The position numbers and the translations under genes are program-made. A model generated the notes under the pieces. It was not told where the DNA came from and ran no database searches. It worked only from the letters and a program-made list of their open reading frames with translations. From Symmachiella dynata (GTDB lineage Bacteria; Planctomycetota; Planctomycetia; Planctomycetales; Planctomycetaceae), in assembly GCF_007747995.1 (NCBI RefSeq), contig NZ_CP036276.1, positions 248,001 through 312,000 on the forward strand: DNA of 64,000 nt. The letters run 5' to 3'. Position 1 is the first letter of the stretch. Each line of letters begins with the position of its first letter. Below are positions 57,368-64,000 of this stretch, in pieces.

Positions 57368-59691
57368 GGCAGTCCTCGAAAACGTCTCAGGCCCCATTCG
57401 CCGATAAAGCAGCACAGCGCGAATAAAAACACGCTCGACTGATGCCACAGGGGATAGGTGTAGCGTTCGGTCACCGGGGCTGATTTTTCTGGTAGATCGC
57501 GTACGAACTGGTCGAGCTCGCGCGACTGAACGACTTGGCCGCCGGTCGCGGTGGCGAGGCGCGTTAATTCCGGCCGGTTCCATGTCAGCTTATGAAATTC
57601 TTCGACAGCCGGTTGATAAACCCATCCCGTCGCAGCCCGGCCCGTTTCACTACCCGCTGCATCGGTGACTTGCACATTCACGCGGTAAGTGCCCGGATCG
57701 CGGGGGGCATAGTCGATGGTGAACAGGCCCGCCTCGGTGAGTGATGGTTCGGCATCGAGCGTGATCGCTTCGCCTTCGTTCGGCTGAACCGTGACTTTGA
57801 CGGTGGCATTATCCAACGGTTGAAAATCCTTATTCCTTGCGCGGACGGCGACGCGGACCGCACGTTTGTCCTCCGATTCGATGCTCGCCTCAACCGGCGC
57901 CGGAACATCAGCCACCATCCAGCGGACCATTTGCCGCATCGCTCGCGCTTGATCGTTCTTCGCAGGGTCGTCCCGCCGCAAGGCCCAGCGCCACAGGTCG
58001 CCGACAGCCAGCGCCGCTGTTTTTCCGCGACCAAATTGTTGGGCAACCAGTGCCGGAAATTGCGTGCCACGCGCATCAGTCGCATCCGCTAAAACCGTGG
58101 CCCCCGGCTTGATGCCGGTCAATGGATTGAGGGTCTGAAAGTCCGGCATGTCTCGTAGGCGGATTTTTTCGTCCTGTTCGTTTCCGCGCAGCCGAATCCA
58201 CGGTTGCAACCAACCGTCGCGCGACAGCGACAATCGCAACCGTCCGGCGGGTAACAGGTCCGGTTCGCGATCCAGATAGACCGGGAGCAATTCCCGTAAC
58301 GGCGTTCGCGCGTAACCGCCGCGACGGAAGGATTCCTGTCCTCCGAGCATCAACAGGCTGCCCCCGCGACGACTGACGAATTCGTTTAAGAGCGCCATTT
58401 GATCACGCGTGAAGAACTCGGCATCGACATCATCCAGGATGATTGCGTCGTAAACGAATAACTGTGCGGCGATTGTGGGGAACCCTTCTCGCAATTCGCT
58501 GGTGTCTTCGGTATCGATTCGCACAAAGACCGGTTGGTCGTATTGCTCTTTTTCCTCGGGGTCCTTTTCGTCAAAACCGCGAAACAATGGATTCGATGCG
58601 TCGACGACATTGTCGCGCCATTTGAATTTTGCTTCGCGTTTGGCAATGCGAATCAGTCCGGTCAGTTTGACAGACGGGTCGTCGTCCAGTGCGCGGCGGA
58701 GAAATTTGAATTCCCAATTCGGCCGGCCGGTGACGTACAGCACGCGTTGCGGGCGGCTGCCGCGGTCGATGGTCAAAGTTCGTTCGTTGTTGGCTAGGGT
58801 CGCTTCGGCGGTGGTCGAGGGATCATCGAATTGGTCGAATTTATCGGCTTCAGCGACGCGCAAACGATAGAATTCCACCCCGCGATGCGGAGCGGCGAAT
58901 TGCAGGCGAAACGCTAATGTGGTTCCACTATCGTCCACTGCCAACGTCTGTTCCGCAACGCGTTTGCCGGAGGGATCGAGGATTTCGGCTGTTACGGTCT
59001 CGCCCACATCGCCCAGCGTGTTGATTTCGGCTTTGACGGAAATCGGTGCATCCTCAAACGGCGAACGGCTGACGGCGACGGTTCGAATGGCGATGTCCCG
59101 CACGTCGGCGGTTTCAGGCCAAACCACCGGATAAATCGGGGGGACATTTTTCAGGTCCGGAAACTTGGCCGTGATATCGGTCGCGTTGCCGTCGCTGAAT
59201 AGCAAGATCCCCGCGAGGGGCCGGTCCTGGAATCGCTCTGTGATGGTTGTGATTGCATTTCCCAGTTGTGAGGCATCTCCGTCGAAGGGAATTTCGCGAT
59301 AGTCCGGCACGGTTTGTAATGAGGCGGCAAATTGGTAGCGCCGCAATTCAAAATCTTGTCCGAGTCGCGTTTGCCAGTCGGACTCGGCCAGCACTTGCTG
59401 GAGTTGTTTGTCCCGTTCACCAATGGTGAGACTTTGGCTATTATCGACGGCGATGGCAAACAGATTGGCACCGGGGCGGGCTCGCACGCCGCTATAAAGC
59501 GGTTCGATGAGGCAGGCGGCCAAGGCCAACAATCCACATGTTTTCAGCGTAGCGGCGCACAGGTTCACCCAATGTGCTCTTTTGTCGCGGCGATAAGAAT
59601 AGAACACGACAAAGAGCGCAGCGACCGCCAGTACGGCGGCGGGAATGATCCACCTTTGGTTACCGATCAACAGATTGGTAAACAGAGTCAT
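57364..59691 (-). CDS. Membrane protein with von Willebrand-like and GATase1-like domains
   Basis: The 775-residue protein has two N-terminal membrane helices and one at the C-terminus. The region between holds a vWA-like domain (NLFAIAVDNSQSLTI, AGILLFSDGNATD), beta-sandwich repeats, and a glutamine amidotransferase-like fold (FVYDAIILDDVDAEFFTRDQ, RRGGSLLMLGGQESFRRGGY). Such proteins are characteristic of planctomycete BatA-type operons. Its start overlaps the upstream stop as ATGA and its stop overlaps the downstream start as GTGA, so the genes are tightly coupled. Function is unknown. Confidence 0.85.
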   Translation of the reverse strand: MTLFTNLLIGNQRWIIPAAVLAVAALFVVFYSYRRDKRAHWVNLCAATLKTCGLLALAACLIEPLYSGVRARPGANLFAIAVDNSQSLTIGERDKQLQQVLAESDWQTRLGQDFELRRYQFAASLQTVPDYREIPFDGDASQLGNAITTITERFQDRPLAGILLFSDGNATDITAKFPDLKNVPPIYPVVWPETADVRDIAIRTVAVSRSPFEDAPISVKAEINTLGDVGETVTAEILDPSGKRVAEQTLAVDDSGTTLAFRLQFAAPHRGVEFYRLRVAEADKFDQFDDPSTTAEATLANNERTLTIDRGSRPQRVLYVTGRPNWEFKFLRRALDDDPSVKLTGLIRIAKREAKFKWRDNVVDASNPLFRGFDEKDPEEKEQYDQPVFVRIDTEDTSELREGFPTIAAQLFVYDAIILDDVDAEFFTRDQMALLNEFVSRRGGSLLMLGGQESFRRGGYARTPLRELLPVYLDREPDLLPAGRLRLSLSRDGWLQPWIRLRGNEQDEKIRLRDMPDFQTLNPLTGIKPGATVLADATDARGTQFPALVAQQFGRGKTAALAVGDLWRWALRRDDPAKNDQARAMRQMVRWMVADVPAPVEASIESEDKRAVRVAVRARNKDFQPLDNATVKVTVQPNEGEAITLDAEPSLTEAGLFTIDYAPRDPGTYRVNVQVTDAAGSETGRAATGWVYQPAVEEFHKLTWNRPELTRLATATGGQVVQSRELDQFVRDLPEKSAPVTERYTYPLWHQSSVFLFALCCFIGEWGLRRFRGLP

Positions 59692-62600
59692 TGGCCGCTC
59701 CCCAGTCGTTCGTAATAACGGCGGACGATTTCGCGGTATTGCGGCGGAACGGGATCGCGATCGATGGGGACTAATGCGTCGGGTGATTCCCGTTTGGCGA
59801 TTTCTTCTCTGAGCTGATCTTGCAGTTCCAACAGCGGCTGGGCGACCATTGATTCGACGAGCGACCAGTTCGGTTCCTTGGAGTGGCGACGGAATTCGGC
59901 GCGCATACTCCGCGCCCGGTCACGGACGGTGGCGACCTGTTCACGCAGCGCGGGGTCTTCAACCATTTCTTCGACATCGCGCAAACGGTCCGACCACTGG
60001 AGAAAATCACTGCCGGTAATCGGTCCACCCGGACCGCCGCCGGTGGAGGATTGGCTGCTCTGTTGTGGGCTTCCCGGTGTAGGCTGCGCGGCGGATTGTT
60101 GTGGCGTGCGATCGCGCAAACTGCGCCGTTGGTTTTGACCGCGACCACCACCAGCGGGCGATTGACCGGACGGCGATTTGGAATTCTCTCCCGGTTGTGC
60201 GCCGCCGGGTTGTTGTCCTTGACCTGATTGTTGCCCTTGCGCAGGTTGTTTTCCTTGGCCCGGTTGTTTCCCCGGTGGATTGCCCTTTTGTTGGCCGGGT
60301 GGCGATTGCCCCGATTGTTGTTGCTGTTGTTCTCCCTCTCCCGGGGGACTTTGTCCTTGTTGAGGATCGGCTTGGGCGATTTCGTTGTTGAGTTGCTCCG
60401 TCAATTCGGCCAGTTCCTGCTTAGCTCGTTTGAGGGCTTCGGTTTCATTGCCTAATACACTTTCGGCTGCCTGTTCGACACTCGTTTTGAGTTCGTCGAT
60501 CGAATCACGGGCGATACGTTCTGCTTGGGTGGCCCGCTCCGCGGAACCACGCTCGAGTAGCAGCCGCGTGGCATCCAGTGCGCGGCCCGGTTGTTTTTGC
60601 TGGGTTTTGCGGAGTGTGTCGTAGAGTTGTTTCGACAGCAGCGGTTCACTGTCTTCGGCCGCTTGGGACACATCGCGGACTTGTCGCAAGACGTCGTCGA
60701 GCTGCTGTTGTTGCTGCTTGAGTTTCTCGGCCAGTTGATCCTTTTGCCGGACATCACGGAGCGATTTCGTCTTGTCTTCCTGCAACGCTTTTAGCTCGTC
60801 GGCGACTTGTTGTTGTTCCTCAGCTAATTCGCGGGCCGCGTCGCGCATGTTTTGCATGTCGTCGGCGAAGGCGCCGGCTGATTTTTTGCGGAAGTCGTCC
60901 CGCAGTTGCTGCAATTGCCGCTGGGCGCGGGTGCCGGCATTGAGTGCCTGGGAGAGTTGTCCCTGCTCCAGTGCTTCGGAGGAGCGGTGCATGTTTTCGC
61001 GGGTTTGGTTGACCTGTTCCTGTGCCTGCTGCGCTTCGGCTTGTTGTGGTTGCGGGGATTGCTGCATGCGGTCCCGCAATTCGTCGGCGTCGCGGAGAAT
61101 TTCACGTTGATCCTCGCGAAGCCGTTTGAGCCGCCGCTCCAATTCGCGGCGTTCCGCCTCATCCTTGGCCGCTTGCAGCGCGCTTTGCAGTTCCTGAATG
61201 CGCTCGTTGAGATCATTTTGCCGCTGCGCCAATTCCCGCAAGCGATTGACCAATTGATTGGTTTCGCGCTGCGCATCGGTGGTTTGTGATTGGGCGGTGC
61301 TTTGATTTTGGTAGCGGTTTTCGTTGTCAGCCAGTTCGAGTTGTTGCAACTGTTGTTGTGATCGCCCGCCGCCCCCACCTCCCCCGCCGCCACCTTGTTG
61401 GCCTTTGGTGACTTCGTGCTCCCGTGCTCGCAATTTCAACAGCGCCTGATAAGCAGCACGCTCTGACGCGTACGCAGTGAGTAACGATGGCTCGGCAGAC
61501 TCGGCGGAGACCGTGTTCAGTCGCTCAACTGCCGACGTCATGTGCGTTTGGGCGATCGCTGCTGCTTGCTGTGATTCACTGTCGGTCAGCTTGGCGATCA
61601 CTTCTGACAATTTTTCAAGCAGCTGAGCCTGGGACTGTGTGATGACCTGCAACTGTTCGTCAAATAGTTTTGCCGCAATAATTTCCGCTGCATTACGACG
61701 AAGTTTCCAGGTGGCCGTTACGATGTCTTTTTGCAGTTTGATCAGGTCGCCAATTTTTTCGCCCTGTCCACCCGCACCACCAGGGGGGCCGCCGCCTCCG
61801 CCGGGGGGGGACTGCCCTTGCCGGAAGATTTCCTCAAAGTGCCGCACTTCGGCAAAATACATATCGCTTTCCGTGCGGCGAATTTGTCCGTCGGGATCAA
61901 AATCATCGGCCCACAGGTAATAGGACATCAACTGATCGGGCTGCGCACCCAGTTCCTCGAAACGAATCTGTTGAGAAATCTGTTGCGTTTCCTGCACTTG
62001 ATTAGACAAGGTGAGAATCTGCGGCTGTGCATCGCCGATCGTATAGGCTACTCCATGCGCGACCACGCCAAAGTCGTCGTTGATCGTGCCGGTGATTAAC
62101 ATCTCTTCCAATGGCGAGACGCGCTGATCACGGCCGGGGAAGGTGAGTTGGATGTCCGGCCGGCGGTTGGGGAGTACCTTGAGAGAAATCAGCGGCGGCC
62201 GTTTGTTCTTCCGTCCCTCGGCGTCGGTGAGTTGCAGTGTGTAGTTGCGGGATTCTCGCATCGGCAACGTTGCCACGTATTCATGCGAATCATCAACCGT
62301 CATGCTGAGCGGCACATTTTGTCCGTCGTCGCTGACCAACACAGCCTGGGCGACCGATTTGTTGAGCGCGAAGGAGAGCGTCACGGTACTCCCTTCGACG
62401 GCTGTCACTTGTCGCACATCTTCGGCGATTTCTGGTTCCTGATTCGTGTAGCTGGGGAATTCAATCCGCGCATCGGCCTGTAGTAGCCGCGGGTATTCGA
62501 AGACTGTGACTTGGAATTCCTCAGTCCGCTGTCCGTCATACTCGACCGTATAGGTCAGGTCGCTCTCCACAATTCCGATGCGCGCGCCAAACAGCGGGTC

Positions 62601-63350
62601 GTCCAAGCTTTTCTGCATGGGCAATGTTTGCGCAGCGTCGGTTGGGGCATCGTCGGATTCGGTTTCTGTTGTGGCGCGTGTGGTGAGCAAATTGACATCC
62701 ACCGGCATCCGTGCGCCGAAGCGGGCGGTGATTACCAGTCCGGTCCCCCGCTCAACTTCGACGTTGCCGGGATCGACTTGAATTTCGAAATCGGCCAGCG
62801 ACGAATTCGTAGTGGCGACCTCGTCGGAAATCACCGCTTGGGCAGTGCGGGGATTGATGCTCCACAGCCAGATCGTGACTCCCAGCATCATGAGCAACGA
62901 CGCGACATGCGCATATTGCGCGCGATGGATTTTGGTATCCGGCACGACGTCGCGCCAGTCATGCAGCCGCGCGTGATTCAAGGCTTGTTGAATCACGGTT
63001 TGCTGCAAGTACCCCATCCGGCCTGGTAGCCCTTCACGTTGTTCAACAGCTGTGAGCAACAAGGAATTCAGATCGGGATGTTGTGCTTCAATGCGACGCG
63101 CTAACCATTGTGCGTCGTGTTGGCGACTTCGCGATACCAAGTACGTCAAAAATCCGACCGACAGCGCAGCCAAGAGGTATAGCGGCATCGTGTATGCGGT
63201 CGAATATCCGGCAACGGTGGAGATCCCCCACACAACGAATGCCACCACAGAAACGGCCAGCCAGTAGAACGCCAATTGCCGCCACGTGTTGTGACGTCGA
63301 TAACGTTCGCCGACGGTCTGTAACAAATAATCGAGATGCAATTCAGTCAT
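59688..63350 (-). CDS. Large membrane-anchored coiled-coil protein (DUF4175-like)
   Basis: The 1220-residue protein has two N-terminal membrane helices (about 25-75), another near 150-170, extracytoplasmic beta domains (about 185-500), a Gly/Pro linker (GGGGGPPGGAGG), a long Gln/Arg/Glu coiled coil (about 540-960) and a Gln/Gly/Pro low-complexity segment (about 960-1080). It resembles DUF4175 proteins of alphaproteobacteria and planctomycetes. ATG 63350 is preferred over a TTG at 63362. It sits between the BatA-like gene and the vWA-like gene and may scaffold that system. Confidence 0.82.
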   Translation of the reverse strand: MTELHLDYLLQTVGERYRRHNTWRQLAFYWLAVSVVAFVVWGISTVAGYSTAYTMPLYLLAALSVGFLTYLVSRSRQHDAQWLARRIEAQHPDLNSLLLTAVEQREGLPGRMGYLQQTVIQQALNHARLHDWRDVVPDTKIHRAQYAHVASLLMMLGVTIWLWSINPRTAQAVISDEVATTNSSLADFEIQVDPGNVEVERGTGLVITARFGARMPVDVNLLTTRATTETESDDAPTDAAQTLPMQKSLDDPLFGARIGIVESDLTYTVEYDGQRTEEFQVTVFEYPRLLQADARIEFPSYTNQEPEIAEDVRQVTAVEGSTVTLSFALNKSVAQAVLVSDDGQNVPLSMTVDDSHEYVATLPMRESRNYTLQLTDAEGRKNKRPPLISLKVLPNRRPDIQLTFPGRDQRVSPLEEMLITGTINDDFGVVAHGVAYTIGDAQPQILTLSNQVQETQQISQQIRFEELGAQPDQLMSYYLWADDFDPDGQIRRTESDMYFAEVRHFEEIFRQGQSPPGGGGGPPGGAGGQGEKIGDLIKLQKDIVTATWKLRRNAAEIIAAKLFDEQLQVITQSQAQLLEKLSEVIAKLTDSESQQAAAIAQTHMTSAVERLNTVSAESAEPSLLTAYASERAAYQALLKLRAREHEVTKGQQGGGGGGGGGGRSQQQLQQLELADNENRYQNQSTAQSQTTDAQRETNQLVNRLRELAQRQNDLNERIQELQSALQAAKDEAERRELERRLKRLREDQREILRDADELRDRMQQSPQPQQAEAQQAQEQVNQTRENMHRSSEALEQGQLSQALNAGTRAQRQLQQLRDDFRKKSAGAFADDMQNMRDAARELAEEQQQVADELKALQEDKTKSLRDVRQKDQLAEKLKQQQQQLDDVLRQVRDVSQAAEDSEPLLSKQLYDTLRKTQQKQPGRALDATRLLLERGSAERATQAERIARDSIDELKTSVEQAAESVLGNETEALKRAKQELAELTEQLNNEIAQADPQQGQSPPGEGEQQQQQSGQSPPGQQKGNPPGKQPGQGKQPAQGQQSGQGQQPGGAQPGENSKSPSGQSPAGGGRGQNQRRSLRDRTPQQSAAQPTPGSPQQSSQSSTGGGPGGPITGSDFLQWSDRLRDVEEMVEDPALREQVATVRDRARSMRAEFRRHSKEPNWSLVESMVAQPLLELQDQLREEIAKRESPDALVPIDRDPVPPQYREIVRRYYERLGSGQ

Positions 63351-63383
63351 AGCTCGTCTCAAAAATGCGAGTAGACGACATCG

Positions 63384-64000
63384 TCAGGCAGCAGGTGCAG
63401 CGGCCCGTGCCGTGCGACCTGCCCACCAGGTTTCGAGTATCAACACGACCAATGCCGCCAAAACTAGCCAATGCCATAGTTTTTGACGGCTCTCCAGTTC
63501 ACGGTTTTTCAGTTGCCGCTGTTGTTGTTCTTGCTGGGCCAGTTCCGCGGCGGTCGGCGTGCGCTGTAGCACCAGTCCCAACTGTTCCAATTGTTCAACG
63601 GGTAGCGCAGCGGTTTTGCTTTCTTGCGGAGGCAGATTGACCGCGAACGCCTGTGAGCGGTCGCCGCGTTGAAACCGATAGATCCCTGGCGTATCGGTCG
63701 CGTCGGTGCTGCGGCCGTTGAATGCTAGTTGCGTCTGCACCGCATCGGGCGCTGCCAGCACAATCTCTCCTTCGCCGCCGCCTCCCTCATCCAATGTACA
63801 GACAACCGCGTCGCCGACGTAATACGCTGGTAAGTCCGCGGAGATTCCGGCGCTGCGTTCCAAAATCGCATTGAGCAGCGGCGCGAATTTTGAGGAGAGT
63901 GCCAATTGGCTCTCCTCGGGATGCCAACCGGAGGTGAATAACAACAACCGGCCTTTCCCGACGGGCACCTCGACCAGAGCTGCTGCGCCATCGTCGAAAC
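63384..64000 (-). CDS. BatA-like membrane protein, C-terminal part (5' end outside the window)
   Basis: The frame is open to the window edge. The visible 205 residues include FDDGAAALVEVPVGKGRLLLFTSGWH, a common pattern before the end of BatA-type proteins, a PGIYRFQRGDRSQAFAVNLP segment, a coiled coil and a final membrane helix (LWHWLVLAALVVLILETWWAG). BatA proteins normally begin with two membrane helices and a vWA domain and sit downstream of MoxR and DUF58 genes; those would lie beyond the window. It is the first visible gene of the operon that ends in the caspase-like protein. Confidence 0.8.
   Translation of the reverse strand, partial: FDDGAAALVEVPVGKGRLLLFTSGWHPEESQLALSSKFAPLLNAILERSAGISADLPAYYVGDAVVCTLDEGGGGEGEIVLAAPDAVQTQLAFNGRSTDATDTPGIYRFQRGDRSQAFAVNLPPQESKTAALPVEQLEQLGLVLQRTPTAAELAQQEQQQRQLKNRELESRQKLWHWLVLAALVVLILETWWAGRTARAAAPAA

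Overview
The window looks like a chromosomal segment of a Planctomycetota bacterium, probably order Planctomycetales; this is inferred from gene content, not from a marker gene. Supporting signs are a signal-peptide-bearing formylglycine sulfatase, an exported prenyltransferase-like repeat protein, a solitary type II secretion F-type membrane protein, an outer-membrane beta-barrel protein of the BBP2 type, and a BatA/DUF4175-like/von Willebrand membrane operon with an exported caspase-like protein. KdsA, an LpxL-type acyltransferase and a DUF374 acyltransferase point to a Gram-negative envelope with lipid A. Gene density is high and operons are mostly short. I saw no rRNA, tRNA, CRISPR array, prophage or classical insertion sequence.

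Layout. 1-5.1 kb (minus): thioredoxin-like lipoprotein, GspF-like protein, tgt, yajC, secD (cut by the window start). 5.5-7.6 kb (plus): DUF374 acyltransferase and SGNH hydrolase. 7.9-16.4 kb: CBS/DUF21 membrane protein, ABC-2 permease, DUF4870 protein, polyprenyl synthase with moaC, a small acidic membrane protein, a second ABC-2 permease, purM. 16.5-21 kb (minus): nitrogen cluster glnA, P-II and amt, each with a sigma-54-type promoter match upstream. 21.4-26.3 kb (minus): porin, pdxJ, sppA-like protease, corA. 27-29.8 kb (plus): three-gene RimK-type operon (retropepsin-like protease, RimK ligase fused to an RCK-C-like domain, AstE/aspartoacylase-like hydrolase). 30-39.7 kb (plus): M28 peptidase, small membrane protein, solitary groES, prenyltransferase-like protein, enolase-superfamily enzyme, DagK-like kinase, kdsA, transglutaminase-like lipoprotein, sulfatase. 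40-46 kb: polysaccharide deacetylase-like protein, lipoproteins, sulfotransferase, hypotheticals, QueD/PTPS. 46.9-50 kb: membrane-bound sigma-54 activator. 50-56 kb: MMPL/RND transporter, Gfo/Idh/MocA oxidoreductase, a REP-associated tyrosine transposase bracketed by REP pairs, LpxL-like acyltransferase. 56.4-64 kb (minus): stress-type operon running BatA-like, DUF4175-like, vWA/GATase-like membrane protein, caspase-like protein.

How the parts fit. Ammonium uptake (Amt), sensing (P-II) and assimilation (GlnA) appear to be wired to sigma-54. A further perfect sigma-54 promoter match lies upstream of, and points away from, the gene for a transmembrane sigma-54 activator, with no convincing protein gene behind it. 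Tgt and a QueD-family protein suggest queuosine biosynthesis. The RimK operon looks like a write/edit system for peptide tails. The BatA operon is translationally coupled through ATGA and GTGA overlaps and ends in a protease-fold protein with two EF-hand-like loops.

Non-coding structure is rich: a REP/RAYT locus, a perfect 21-bp inverted repeat, several dispersed or direct imperfect repeats, and three clear intrinsic terminators.
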